Below are positions 1 through 11,130 of a stretch of 64,000 bases of DNA, one piece after another; position 1 is the stretch's first letter, and each line of letters starts with the position of its first letter. The DNA is from Neoarius graeffei. Taxonomy: Eukaryota > Chordata > Actinopteri > Siluriformes > Ariidae. Both the position numbers and the translations under genes were made by a program. The stretch spans positions 34,805,260-34,869,259 of the forward strand of contig NC_083576.1 of the NCBI RefSeq assembly GCF_027579695.1. The letters run 5' to 3'. The notes below the pieces were generated by a model. That model worked only from the letters and a program-made list of their open reading frames with translations, was not told the DNA's origin and made no database searches.

Positions 1-1
1 T

Positions 2-1801
2 AGACAAGGATGCCCACTCTCTCCTTCACTATTTACCATCTTCATTGAACCTTTAGCCGCCGCCATCCGACAGAACTCCCTCATCAAGGGAGTTCAAACT
101 CCAAATTTACATCACAAAATCAGTCTCTATGCTGATGATATCTTACTTTTCTTACAAAATCCCCCAACATCTGTACATGAAACTATTGAACTGATCAACA
201 CATTCTCCAACATTTCTGAATATTCTATCAACTGGAACAAATCTGCAATCCTCCCATTACATTCCAACAGCTGGGATGTGTCGGCCCACTCATCACCTAT
301 TCCCCTATGCACCAATCATATCACATACCTGGGGATAAGGGTTTCCCCCAAGCTGTCAGACTTGTTTGGTCTAAATTTCACCCCCCTACTCAATTCAATA
401 ACTGATGACCTCCAGCGCTGGATGAACCTTCCACTATCCATCATGGGCAGGATATCAGTTATCAAAATGACAGTTTTACCCAAAGTTAACTATTTACTTT
501 CAATGATTCCTATTCAGCCTACCCAATCCTGGTTTAAATCACTAGACTCTACAATCATCAAATTCTATTGGAAAAACAAGACACCAAGAATCAAACTGAC
601 CACACTTCAAAAACCTAAAATACTAGGTGGTCTAGAAGCGCCACACTTCTACCATTATGCACTGGCCAACCAGCTTCAATACATTTACAAATGGATACAT
701 CCCACTTCACTTGAATTCACCTGGTTAGACCTAGAACAAACCATTTGCAAGGATATTCAGATCTCAGACTTACCTTTCTGCAGCCAGTCAGTCAAAAAGC
801 ATCCATCTTTCAAAGCTCCAACCATAGCATCAAGCCTGACAGCTTGGTGGAAGTTTTACGACCTTACTAATTCGCCTCTGACACTATCAAATCACACCCC
901 TATCTGGAATAATCCTGATTTCACCATCAATAAAAAAACACTCAACTTTCTCACATGGATAGGCAAGGGTATCACTCATCTTCATCATATCATCCAAGAC
1001 AATAGACTGGTCTCTTTTCCCTATTTGGTCCAGAAGCATGGCATTGAGGGTAAACACTTCTTACAGTATCTTCAAATTAAATCAACTATTCAAGCAAAAT
1101 GGAATATTCAGATACCTAATTTAGACATCCCCCCACAAATCTTGGAACTGATTAACATACCTTCCCCTCAAAAAATCCTTTCCAAAATATACAAAATTAT
1201 ATCACAATCCAAAAAAACTTTAAGCCTTCCATACCACAATTGGGAATCAGACCTGTCCATTACTCCTGATGCCGGCTTCTGGACCCAAATCTGCAAAAAT
1301 ATCTATCTAATGACTAAAAATGCCAATCTTCAACTAATACAGTACAAAGTACTCCATAGATTTCACTACACTGCACAGAAACTGGCAAGAATGGGGTTTG
1401 GCTCCGACACGTGTTCCCACTGCATGCTAAACACCCCGGATACATACATCCACACTGTCTGGCATTGCACCCCAATCCATAGGTTCTGGATAAAAGTCAC
1501 AGACTCACTCACCTCTATCCTTGGCCATCACATCCCAGCAACTCCTTCCCTCTGCATACTAGGAGATACATCTTCAACCAACCTTAACACCACAGACAAT
1601 AAATTTCTTCTAGTAGCACTAACTATTGCCAAGAAAACAATCCTCATGAACTGGAACTCAAAGAACTCAATCCACATTACCCATTGGAAAAACCTGCTAG
1701 CAGATTATATATCATTGGACAATCATACCTCTCCCAACTTACTCCATACTCAGAATACACACTCCCCTTGGTCATCTTACCTCACCTTTTTACAGACTTG
1801 A
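2..1801 (+). CDS. LINE-A ORF2 C-terminal part: reverse transcriptase palm plus zinc-knuckle tail
   Basis: This is the C-terminal 599 codons of a LINE ORF2 protein, which nicks target DNA and reverse-transcribes its own RNA. The frame is open from the window edge to a TGA at 1799-1801. The RT motif RQGCPLSP lies at 2-25 and the catalytic box YADDILLF at 128-151. A thumb region follows, with WKNKTPRIKL and GGLEAPHFYHYALANQ. Near 1410-1470 is a CX2C...HX3C knuckle (CSHCMLNTPDTYIHTVWHC), typical of L1/Tx1-group proteins. No stop or frameshift is visible in the part present, so this copy may be fairly young. The endonuclease and ORF1 would lie upstream of the window. Confidence 0.85.
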   Translation, partial: RQGCPLSPSLFTIFIEPLAAAIRQNSLIKGVQTPNLHHKISLYADDILLFLQNPPTSVHETIELINTFSNISEYSINWNKSAILPLHSNSWDVSAHSSPIPLCTNHITYLGIRVSPKLSDLFGLNFTPLLNSITDDLQRWMNLPLSIMGRISVIKMTVLPKVNYLLSMIPIQPTQSWFKSLDSTIIKFYWKNKTPRIKLTTLQKPKILGGLEAPHFYHYALANQLQYIYKWIHPTSLEFTWLDLEQTICKDIQISDLPFCSQSVKKHPSFKAPTIASSLTAWWKFYDLTNSPLTLSNHTPIWNNPDFTINKKTLNFLTWIGKGITHLHHIIQDNRLVSFPYLVQKHGIEGKHFLQYLQIKSTIQAKWNIQIPNLDIPPQILELINIPSPQKILSKIYKIISQSKKTLSLPYHNWESDLSITPDAGFWTQICKNIYLMTKNANLQLIQYKVLHRFHYTAQKLARMGFGSDTCSHCMLNTPDTYIHTVWHCTPIHRFWIKVTDSLTSILGHHIPATPSLCILGDTSSTNLNTTDNKFLLVALTIAKKTILMNWNSKNSIHITHWKNLLADYISLDNHTSPNLLHTQNTHSPWSSYLTFLQT

Positions 1802-2476
1802 CCTGGCCCTCTGTGCCTGAGATTCAGTCCCAACGCCACACTCAAATCCCAGATAGCAAAAGGGCGTTGATTCGACGGGGAATCATCGGCATGTTCTTCG
1901 ACCATACGCCGTCAAATCATCGTGGATCACCGGCGTTGATTCAACACCGCTTTGCTCATACGAGTTTGCGTTGAAACAACGTTGAAAAGTGGATGGTGGC
2001 CGACAGAGAATAGACCCCCTTTCACCCTTTATTCAACTACGGATTTCAGTCAATTTATAGTTTAATTTTCGGCGATGATTCATCCAACTTTACTTCCTGT
2101 TTTATGTACAACAGGAAGGCTACAAATTAAGCAAAACAGGCTAAATTAAACTAGCTAACAATAAAGCATCGGGGCTCTTGCCTAGGATGAACACACACAT
2201 GCATACTTCAACCATGAAAGTGAAAATTTATATCAATGTGCATAGGCTACGTCCTGTTTTATGTACAACAGGATATAAAAATGCATGCAACAATGCACCT
2301 CTCCTAATGTTTGTCAAGCTATCTAATGAGGCATAACTTTTAACATTTATAAGGAACAGAATACACTTGAACAAGTTCTTAGAAACATTTTATGATTTAT
2401 TTATAATTTATAATTGTGGCCTATTCCTCCTGCGGCGTAGACACCTGTACAGGGAAACAGAAAAACATAACCAAAA

Positions 2477-2652
2477 TTAATTTGATGCAGCATTGATAAA
2501 GAAAGTCAGCAGTAGGCTATGGGTTTCTAAATGCCACCCTACCTCACGTCTCCTCATCCCTCCCTCTCTCTCTGGTGCATACTTAAGCCACTTCTTGATT
2601 GCGTCACTAAAAGTAGCGTGTGTGCTCCCTGGCAGCTGCTTTTGTAGAGCAT
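2477..2652 (-). pseudogene. Exon-like ORF in the outer TIR element
   Basis: On the minus strand a pyrimidine-rich tract ending TTTCAG (acceptor AG at 2654-2653) is followed by an open frame that ends at a TAA at 2477-2479. The translation includes DALQKQLPGSTHATFSDAI followed by KKWLKYAPEREGG. It looks like a last exon of a transposon-encoded protein rather than a chance ORF, because the acceptor is good and the composition is protein-like. I do not recognise the domain. An exon of an unrelated captured gene is the alternative. Confidence 0.35.
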
Positions 2653-2889
2653 CTGAAAGAAAAAGAACAAAACAACATTGAGACTTTGCATGGTGATAAT
2701 TGTTAAAGTTTGAGTTGTTAAGACTATGCACGTCACACTCTAGTGGTAGGTGGCAAGTAATGGTACTAGTACAGAAAATATATGTAAAAATCAGAAACCA
2801 TAGATGTGAATCTTGTGACAATTTAAACGGGATAAAAAAAATAAAAAAAAAACATTTTAATTTCCCCATTGACACAAAGCGGAAATAGA

Positions 2890-4245
2890 AATGCCACTAC
2901 CGGACCGTTCGTCACTCAGTCAGCCTCCCTGGACTTGCCTGCACACCTGCTTTTTCTGAGTAAGGCGCCTGGTGAGTTTCTTAATCCTTTTTAATCTTTT
3001 GCATCTTTCACAATATGTTTGTCGTTGTCGTTATAATCGTAATGTTACAGTTAGTGAAGGAGTTATCAAAGAACGTTTAGAAGTAGTGTGCAAGTACTTG
3101 CGACAGCTTACTATTTTACCCTCTTTTACAGCTTTGTGCACATGCATAATCTACCAAACAGGACATCATGGATCTTGGTGTCCTTAAACGCAGTTTTTTC
3201 CCCCTTTCCAGCCCAGTTAAATTGGCTGGCCAAGCTGTTGACCAGGAGGCTACGCAGCATCCACCTCACTGTGACCCCTACGTCGGTTCCTCCACAAAGG
3301 GCTAAGGTAGACACCTGATAGAATAAAATGTAGCATGAAGACAATAATGAGACAATAATGAGGCTACACAAAAGAACAGGTCAGCTCAAAACGACATGCG
3401 ACCTAGGCCTACATGCTCGATTTAAACGCTAAGTTTTCACACCAACGCTAAGTTTTTCACTCCAACAACACAACTACTTCGACTCGTTTTTCGATTGAAT
3501 AATGCATCTGCATTGTTGTTGTTTCAAATGGATACTAGTTGAGGGAAATTTCTCCAATGCGTGATATGACTGAAGTTCATCATAACTTCTTAAACTGCTT
3601 GAAACTGTATTCGAAATTCCCTTTATTAATAGTGACTGAATAATGGTACGTACCAGATGTCCAGGGATGAATGAAAATGTAGCGTGGTCCAGTGTTTTTC
3701 TCAATGTTGTTTCAATGGTCCAAGCGTAACAGCAGGCCGATCCACAAGAGAGTCGCGATCCAACCGAGTGGTGTGGGAGTTTCACGTGCACCCAGGTATA
3801 TAACGAAAATGACGTCATCCAGTAAACAGCAGTGGTAATCGCACTGCATTATGGGACAGCGTGGGACATCCAACGACATATCGCTACGTATACGTACTGG
3901 CCCTTTTTTATATCATGCCTTGAAATGAAAGTCAATACAGCAGAGATGAGAGACACCAGGTATGAAAGTAACACCAGGATAAGTTGTAACACCACCATTC
4001 CCACCAGTTAGGTATAAGATGCAGGTTTTGTAACACTTTCAATCTTCTTAGAATTAATTTATGATCATCTTGGAAATGTTAAGTTATTTGCAAAAAAACT
4101 TTCAAAGATAGAAGGTCAAATCCATTGCTGAGTTAAGAAAGTAAACTGGTTTTTGTTCTTTTTTTATCATTTACTTATCATTATCACTTATACTTATATC
4201 ATTTACTCGTATCTATGTGTAAGCAGGATAAAACAAACAGTGGCA
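2890..4245. other. Interior of outer TIR element, no gene recognised
   Basis: About 1.3 kb of sequence between the exon-like ORF and the nested element. Short ORFs on both strands have no recognisable domain. Nothing else can be supported here. Confidence 0.4.
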
Positions 4246-4264
4246 ATTTCAGGCCCGTAGCCAG

Positions 4265-4268
<4 letters not shown>

Positions 4269-4299
<31 letters not shown>
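4269..4299 (+). repeat. Poly-G run (about 31 nt)
   Basis: An uninterrupted G tract directly inside the left terminal repeat of the nested element. The exact length is likely unreliable in assembly. Confidence 0.9.
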
Positions 4300-4430
4300 T
4301 CTTTTTTCCCCAAAGGTGGACTTCATCTGGCCCCCTACTCCCGTACCCCCCAAATACACGAGCACACTTCAAATCTTCTAATTTAGACATTTAAAAAAAT
4401 GTTCTACAACACTCTAGCCTAGTGACTTAC

Positions 4431-4622
4431 CAGTAACAAAATAGACTTGAAGTATTCAGATCCGCTCTGCATAAAGCAGCTAAATCCTCTCTCTGTCTCC
4501 TGGCAGAAAGCTCCTTGGTTTGCTTGTGTCTCAATCACAGCTGGTATTCTGTAGAAAGACTTCTTTTCACCTTTCCCATCAGCTTTGTTAAAACACCCTA
4601 ACACAGCACAAAAGTTTACCAT
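4431..4622 (-). pseudogene. THAP-domain first exon of a transposase, frameshifted
   Basis: The ATG at 4622-4620 (minus) starts MVNFCAVLGCFNKADG, the opening of a THAP C2CH zinc finger, a DNA-binding domain found in P-element- and Kolobok-type transposases and in host THAP proteins. The frame continues KSFYRIPAVIETQ. Near 4515 the reading shifts: the THAP-like continuation ELSARRQREDLAALCRADL is in another frame, so a 1-nt indel breaks the exon. The exon ends at a canonical donor (CTG|GTAAGT, GT at 4430-4429). Downstream exons and the catalytic domain are missing, so this is a dead 5' exon. A host THAP gene is unlikely because the exon sits inside a short TIR element. Confidence 0.65.
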
Positions 4623-5322
4623 TGTAGGTTTTTGACGAACCAAGTGCCTCGTGGGTTCACATACCGCACGCTGCCGTTATTTCCCCCTAATCACGAGTTT
4701 GTTGGTCTTCCAATATGGCACAGGGTTTGTTTACTTCCGGTTTCAGGTGACGTCAGTGAAAGGGGTCTAATGGGGGCATTACCGCCACCCACTGGATTGG
4801 GGTGTAAAGCAGTCTGAACAAAACGTGTAAACATAAACATAGGAGAAATGAACCCGTTTTTCTAACTCGTCCTCACTTAGTCTACTTTTCTTTTTTGATT
4901 AGTCTGGATTTGATATTGTAAATTTAAATGTGAATCAATGTATATTCATCGGACATGAACAAATGAATAAATCTTGAGTAATCTTGAGGGGCGTGTGTGT
5001 CGGGGGGATCGAACGAACCCTCCGATCCCCCCTGGCTACGGGCCAGAATTTATATTCTGAACAATTAGTTGCTCATCCTACCAATGTTGAAAACTGGCCG
5101 GCAAAAGTGACGATGGTTCAACATCGTATATTCGACCTTCTCTGACGGTCGACAGATCAACCTTTACCCACAGTGATTCAACAGTGATAAATCGACTTTC
5201 TCCGACGGCGGAGAAATCGACGTTTCACGGCGCCGTTTCAGCGTTGATTTTCTGACTTACGACGGAAACCGACCATTCTGACCAAGAATCGGCGCCGTTT
5301 CAACGTCCCTCTGCTATCTGGG

Positions 5323-6754
5323 ATATCCTTCCATAATCGTTAATACTTAGCCATACATATTAGGGAAGGGAGGATGGAAGCTGGAATCTCTTATCTCTAT
5401 TTGTTTATGTACTTCATTTATTAATTTTTCCCACCACTCCCTCCCTCCCTCTGCTACCGTCTTCCGTCCCCCACTTCATCTACTCTTGTTATACCTGGGC
5501 TTCTGGGATGGCGTGGTCGGCCCCATCCTGTCTGGCTGTCAGGTGGGACTGGCGTTGATTGGTGCCATTGGGAGGGTTGATGGGTCAGGGTTCCCCTCCG
5601 GGTCAGGGTCCCGAGGTTTTCTCGGTGCCCCGCCCACCCCACACATGCACTCTGATATCTGCCTACTCTTGGTATTGCACAGCATGCCTTATCCTCTTTT
5701 AAATGCTCTACACATTAGGAAGCACACACCATTTGTCCACCTTCAATAAGAACAACATGATAGACTAGGGCAGGGGAGGAGTGCATGTGGGAAACCTCTG
5801 CAGGTGCTTCGCTGCACTCCTTGCCTCTTTTAATGCAAATACATCTTAGAGGAGGCTTATATCTTTGATTACATAGGGTATGGGGGGCGTGTAGGTGGAG
5901 ATCTGGGCAGGTTTTCACCCTGCATGCCCTCTTCTTTTAATGCAGTACATTTTAGAGAAGGCACACATTCTTGTCATATACAGTCATATATAGGATAGGT
6001 AGGGCGTGTTGTGCGGAGGTTATGGGGGGCTGGTGTCGGTGTATGGGGCGTCAGGGCCCAGGGCCCTGCCTCATGCAGTACCTCCCCCTCCCCTCTGTCG
6101 TCCCATCATGATTTAGCTTGGGCGGGGGGGGCTGGCACCATAGCCATGAACAGGTGCTCAGGTAGTCATCATAATTAACTATTAAATAACTATTATTTTT
6201 AGAATTACTATCTATAAAAAATTTACTAAGACAAATGATTAGCAAATAAAATAATACTCCCCCTCCCCCCCCTCTCCTTCATTATGATCCAGTTTCCTTC
6301 TCCCTGGCCCGACACAGACCAGCACTGCTTATATACACTCACACACACACAGACACACACACACACACACACACACGTGCTTACTTTCACATACCCCGCT
6401 CCCCCCCAACATATACACACTGTCCCTCCACCCATAATTCAAGGCCCAAAACCCCTCCAAATCCCCCCCACCTACCCTCCTCTATCTCACATGCACATTC
6501 ATTACCCCTAATCAACCCCACCCATCCTCCTCTATACAGCAATATAGCTCTTGTTTATCTTTGTCAAATTTGTCTCCATGTGTTCTGTTACATCTCTTTG
6601 TTAACATATTAGTAGTATTGTCCAGCCTTTGAAATTGTTGTTAGTTACGTCAGTGCTTCTGATGTATGTCATGTGTATGTATTGATTTGTTTCATTCTGT
6701 CCTTTTTACTTTGTATTTGTTTGTATTTCTTAGCAAATAAAAAAAAAAGAAAGC
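5323..6754 (+). repeat. LINE-A 3' UTR with diverged tandem modules
   Basis: Non-coding 3' UTR resuming after the TIR element. At least three diverged modules contain CTTTTAATGC (or AAATGC) followed by a TACA...TTAGA(G)GAGGC-like stretch, near 5694-5725, 5825-5860 and 5933-5965. The same arrangement occurs in LINE-D (24730-24990), so it is a family property. The tail is AATAAA followed by A-rich sequence. Confidence 0.65.
6338..6376 (+). repeat. (AC)n microsatellite
   Basis: Simple dinucleotide repeat in the LINE-A 3' UTR. LINE-D has an (AC)n run at the equivalent place, so it probably came with the element. Confidence 0.9.
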
Positions 6755-6770
6755 AGTCCAAAGACAACAT

Positions 6771-7149
6771 CTCATCTCATCTCATTATCTCTAGCTGCTT
6801 TATCCTTCTACAGGGTCGCAGGCAAGCTGGAGCCTATCCCAGCTGACTACGGGCGAAAGGCGGGGTACACCCTGGACAAGTCGCCAGGTCATCACAGGGC
6901 TGACACATAGACACAGACAACCATTCACACTCACATTCACACCTACGGTCAATTTAGAGTCACCAGTTAACCTAACCTGCATGTCTTTGGACTGTGGGGG
7001 AAACCAGAGCACCCGGAGGAAACCCACGCGGGCACGGGGAGAACATGCAAACTCCGCACAGAAAGGCCCTCGCCGGCCCCGGGGCTTGAACCCAGGACCT
7101 TCTTGCTGTGAGGCGACAGCGCTAACCACTACACCACCGTGCCACCCCC
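6771..7149 (-). mobile_element. SINE-A, tRNA-derived SINE with GATGA tail
   Basis: Reverse complement of the same SINE family seen at 16072-16450. In its own orientation it starts with GGGGTGGCACGGTGGTGTAG (complement of 7130-7149), carries Pol III A and B boxes, and ends in (GATGA)n, seen here as CTCATCTCATCTCAT. It is flanked by a perfect 11-bp TSD AAAGACAACAT (6760-6770 and 7150-7160), so it is a clean retrotransposition event. No protein is encoded. Confidence 0.92.
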
Positions 7150-7160
7150 AAAGACAACAT

Positions 7161-7405
7161 ATCAAAAAAAAAAAAAACATTTGTTTAAATCACTTGACCA
7201 GCCCGTCTGTTTGTGGATGGTAAACACTGGCACAAACTGACTTAATCCTCAATAATTCATATAGTTAGCATAGTGTACATGACATAAACGTGTCTTGATC
7301 AGTCAGGATTTCTTTCAGAATCCTGACTTGGGAGATAACTTGGAAGAGTTCTCTCTCAATATGTGCAGAGATACTGAGAAGAGGCAATGCTTCTGGGTGC
7401 CTCAT
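7161..7405 (-). pseudogene. Gmr1-like gypsy integrase fragment
   Basis: The minus-strand translation, with frameshifts and stops, contains VYHPQTDGLV, a DQDT block and KEILTD-type sequence matching the integrase core region of gypsy-1 (about 22980-23190). It is a decayed fragment between SINE-A and unassigned DNA. No LTR is visible nearby. LINE-A may have inserted into this gypsy, but the other flank is outside the window. Confidence 0.6.
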
Positions 7406-8039
7406 GCCCTTCAAGCCATTCATAGCAATGTTGTTTGAATTTTTACCTCATCTGGGACAGAGTCCACCAGTGGGCGAGGTATTGTTTTTGGTCGCGTTTC
7501 TTTGTTTGATTCTTTGTGGGGGGTTTTTTTGTTTATTTTTTAAATGTTACAGGGAAACGGCTGGACCAATCTTCATGAAACTTTCAGGATAGATGGGCAT
7601 TGGTCTCAAGTAGAACCTCCACAATTTTGAGGGTCATCTGGTCAAGGTTTTTGTGGCTACTGCCTCATATACAGGCGGTAGCCACTATGTCCTCATGGCG
7701 TAAGAGTGTAACAATCGTGCAGTATGGTGTGTTCTGATTGGCTGAGAGCAGCAGAGAATCAGAATCAGAACCATGTTTATTGGCCAAGTATGTTCACACA
7801 CAAGGCCAAAATCAAGGTCAAGAAGGTCAAAATTTGTTTTTTTTCATGATCTCGTCCTTCATATTCATCATAAATGTTACCAGGTGAGGTTTGTTTTGCC
7901 TGGCAACACTTTTGTCCTGATTTTATTTAAAAGGCACATTAACTCTATATATTGATAATTTCAATTATGCTTAATTTAAATCTTAATTTCACTGTTATTT
8001 TTACATTGTACATTATTACATTGTGCAGTTATGGGTCAT
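7406..8039. other. Unassigned repeat-like sequence
   Basis: No coding potential was recognised. The stretch GAATCAGAATCAGAACC at 7753-7769, followed by TTTATTGGCCAAGTATG, resembles a tail motif commonly dispersed in fish genomes, so part of this is probably an old retroelement end. The rest cannot be identified. Confidence 0.35.
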
Positions 8040-8104
8040 AGTTAAAGGTATTTAACTTGCATTGTTCATGATGTGCAGTCAGACTCCCCCCCCTCCCCCC
8101 AAAG

Positions 8105-9328
8105 ATGGCGGTGCGTACGGATACAACGGCCCCTCCCTCTCTGCATTTAGTGTCTAAAAGTGCGTGTTCTAGTGTATGTCTGTGTGCTTTATGTCTAAGT
8201 ACATATGTGAGTAGTGCACTGACAATGTCGGGCACAAGATATTGTCGCCACTGCCTTCTAACTAGAGGAAATATGACCAAACATCTTGTCTTGGACCAGA
8301 AAGTCATTGAGGAACTTCGAGGCCTGGGTCTTCTCTGCCGGACTACATTACCGGACTCACCTGCTGTGTCTCACCCAGAGAGGAGGCGCTGGAAGCGGTG
8401 TGAGAGGAAACAGAAGCGTGGCAAGCGTGGAGGTATCCGGGCTAGGCTAGCCACTAGCCTGCACAGACCCATGATACCATCCCTCGTTTTGGCCAATGTA
8501 TGCTCACTAGACAACAAAATGGATCATATAGAACTCATGAGATCTGTGCTATGTGATGTGAGCGATTGCTGTGTTTTCATCTTTACGGAATCCTAGCTGA
8601 ATAAAATCCTGGACTCTGCTATCCAGCTAGCTGGGGTAACATGCTACAGCACTGACCGAGCCTTTATGGAAGGAGGCAAGACTCGTGGTGGGGGAATGTG
8701 TTTACATCAGTGATGCTTGTTTGGTGCTGAAATGCTACTGTTGTGCACAAACACTGTTCTCCACTGGCAGAGTTTATCATCAAATGCCGACCCTTCTACC
8801 TACCGAGGGAGTTTACATCGATTCTGCTCGTCGCTGTTTACATCCCTCCCACCGCTAACACCATTAGGAGTGAGGCACTCCGTGAACTCTACCAGGCCAT
8901 CAGTGAACAACAGATAGCACACCCAGATGGATTCCTCATCACAGCAGGTGACTTCAATCATGCAGATTTAAAGGTTTTACTGCTCAAATTACATCAGCAT
9001 GTGGACTTTCCAACAAGAGGTGACAACTTACTGGACTTGGTGTACACAACTTCCAAAGGAGCTTATAAGGACCCCCCTCCCCCACCTGGGTCTCTCTGAT
9101 CACATTACCATCATGCTGAGACCTGCATATAGACCCAGAGTGAGAGCCATCAGACCAACACAAAAGGAGGTACGTGTGTGGCCAGAGGGAGCCTCCTATG
9201 CTCTGAAAGACTGTTTGTTTGTTTGTTTGTTTGTTTGTTTTAGCACTACACACTGGGACATTTTCAAAGAAGCAGCCACTTACAACAACCACATAGACTT
9301 GGATGAATACACTGAGGCCGTCACATGA
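8105..9328 (+). pseudogene. L2-like LINE endonuclease region
   Basis: Broken frames from 8105 to about 9328. LANVCSLDNKMDHIELM near 8490-8540 is the N-terminal part of a LINE AP endonuclease; AGDFNHADLK near 8944-8973 is the catalytic GDFN motif; NLLDLVYT and LGLSDHITIML (9030-9115) are the C-terminal SDH region. Stops and frameshifts separate these, and a (TTTG)n run interrupts the frame at 9211-9241. The enzyme would nick target DNA for target-primed reverse transcription. It is non-functional here. Confidence 0.7.
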
Positions 9329-9749
9329 TACATCGCTAAATGCACTGATGTCACTCATTGCAAAACCATCACTGTTTGTGCTAACCAGAAGCCTTGGCTG
9401 ACAGGAGAGGTTCACAGGCTCCTGTGGGCTTGAGACACAGCCTTTAGGGCCAGTGACACTGCAGGTCTAACAGCCAGAGCCAACCTGTCCCACTGCATCA
9501 GGGAGGCAAAATGTCAGTACAGCAATAAAATATTTGGACACCTCAGCAACACCAGAGATGCACAGTCTCTCTGGCATGGCATTCAAACCCTCACAAACTA
9601 CAAACCCCTACCACAGATCTGTGAGAGTGACATCACATTGCTAAACTGCCTAAATGACCTTCTTTGGACACTTTGAAACACAAAACACACCAGCACAGAA
9701 GACCACTCCTCCCCCAGATGAATAGGCCATATGTCTGGATCCAGCTAGC

Positions 9750-11130
9750 ATGGAGCGGACCCTCTCCAGGATCAACCCATGTAAGGCAGCTGGACCAGAC
9801 AACATACCTGGTCGTGTTCTGAAGGTCTGTGCCATGGAGCTCAGGGAAGTCCTCACTGGCATCTTTAACATATCCCTGAACCAAGCTGTTGTCCCCACGT
9901 GTTCCAAAGCTACAACCATAATACCAGTGCCAAAGAAGCCCCTCCCATCTAGCTATAATGACTGTCGGCCCTTAGCACTGACTTTCACCATCATGAAGTG
10001 CTTTGAGTGACTGGTCATGCAGAACATCAAGTCCATTCTCCTTCCCTCTCATGACCCATTCCAGTTTGCATATAGGTCAAACAGGTCCATAGAGGACGCT
10101 ATCTCTGCTGCTCTCCACCTAGCCCTCACTCACCTGGACTCAAAGAATGCCTATGTGTGGATGCTGTTCTTGGATTACAGATCGGCACTCAACAATCATT
10201 CCCCAGCAGCTATTACAAAAACTCAGACATTTGGGACTCAACACCTCTGTAACTGGGTGCTGGACTTTCTTACAGGGAGGCCACAGAATGTCCGGGTTGG
10301 CAGTAACACCTCCAGGACCATCATGCTGAGCACAGGGGCCCCACAAGGGTGTGCTCAGCCTGCTGCTCTTCACCCTGCTGACCCATGACTGTGTACCAAT
10401 CTACAGCACCAACCATGTCAAGTTTGCAGATGACACGACTGTGGTGGGCCTCATCACTAACAATGATCAAGCCAACTACAGGAATGAGGTGAGCCAACTG
10501 GTCGAGTGGAGTAAAGAGAACAATCTCTTCCTGAACATGGAGAAGACCAAAGAGATTGTAGTCGACTTCAGGAGAGGTCACTCACAGCATCCCCCTCTGA
10601 CCATCAATGGTGCTGCAGTGGAGAGGGTGAGCAGCACCAAATTCCTAGGGGTGCACATCACTGAGGGCCTCTCCTGGTCCAACAACACTGCAACACTGGC
10701 CAAGAAGGCTCAAACTCGCCTCTACTTCCTCCACAAACTGAGGAGTGCACAAGTCGCACCCCCCCATCATGTGCTCATTCTACAGAGGCACCATTGAGTG
10801 TCCTCACTGGCTGCATCACTGTGTGGTACGAAGGGCTGCAGTGCCTCCTGCCGGAAGACTCTGCAACGCATAGTGAACATGGCCAGCAAGATCATCGGTA
10901 CCCCTCAGCCCTCCCTTACGGACATCTATCACTCCCGTCTCACCCGCAGAGCCATCAGCATTGCTGGTGACACCTCCCACCCTTCACACTCACTCTTCAG
11001 CCTGCTGCCCTCGGGGAAAAGGTACTGGAGCCTCCGGGCCCACTCCACAAGACTGTTAAACAGCTTCATCCACCAGGCTGTCAGGATGCTGAACTCTGTC
11101 CACTACCTACCCCCTACCCCTGGTGTGTAA
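9750..11130 (+). pseudogene. L2-like LINE reverse transcriptase region
   Basis: Four overlapping frames carry consecutive RT motifs. [18 protein letters not shown] lies at 9768-9823, the FQFAYRSNRSIEDAI block at about 10060-10105, STGAPQGC at 10330-10355 and the catalytic FADDTTVVGL at 10423-10452. The C-terminal TKFLGVHITEGLSW, TLQRIVNMASKIIG and LLPSGKRYWSLRAHSTRLLNSF follow up to a stop at 11130. At least three frameshifts or stops lie between these blocks. The 3' UTR follows, with a tetranucleotide repeat. Confidence 0.8.

Larger units (their letters stand above)
4250..5046 (-). mobile_element. Nested TIR element (CAGGCCCGTAGCCAG ends) with THAP exon
   Basis: The left end CAGGCCCGTAGCCAG and right end CTGGCTACGGGCCAG are inverted repeats differing at one or two positions, each followed inward by a G- or C-rich run. 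The flanks repeat AATTT (4245-4249 and 5047-5051), so a short target duplication is possible. The CAG...CTG-type ends would suit hAT, but hAT makes 8-bp duplications, which I do not see; P-element or Kolobok affinity is suggested by the THAP exon. The element is short and internally deleted. Confidence 0.6.
1848..5322. mobile_element. Outer TIR DNA transposon (CCCAGATAGC ends) inside LINE-A 3' UTR
   Basis: The left end CCCAGATAGC and right end GCTATCTGGG are perfect inverted repeats, and imperfect similarity continues inward (AAAAGGGCGTTGA against the complement of TCAACGTCCCTCT). Both ends carry many CGTTGA/TCAACG-type subterminal motifs (1860-2000 and 5100-5310). The flanks rejoin LINE-A 3' UTR, as seen by comparison with LINE-D. 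I cannot define a clean TSD: the flanks read CTCAAAT on the left and ATATCC on the right. The superfamily is undetermined. It contains one exon-like ORF (2477-2652, minus) and a second nested TIR element (4250-5046). Confidence 0.7.
1..6754 (+). mobile_element. LINE-A, Tx1/L1-type non-LTR retrotransposon, 3' part
   Basis: The 5' end lies outside the window. The element runs from within the reverse transcriptase, through the ORF2 stop at 1799-1801, into a long 3' UTR ending in an A-rich tail near 6740-6754. A 3.5 kb TIR element (1848-5322) splits the 3' UTR. A second copy of the same family (LINE-D, 23243-25572) has the same coding end and UTR, which shows that the 1848-5322 block is foreign. 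The clade call rests on the ORF2 motifs. Confidence 0.85.

Noticed and set aside
4431..4622. Possible host THAP gene
   Set aside because: It lies within a short TIR element, is frameshifted and has no downstream exons.
6800..7180. Minus-strand 126-codon ORF
   Set aside because: It is the SINE-A body read through; the equivalent ORF appears in SINE-B.
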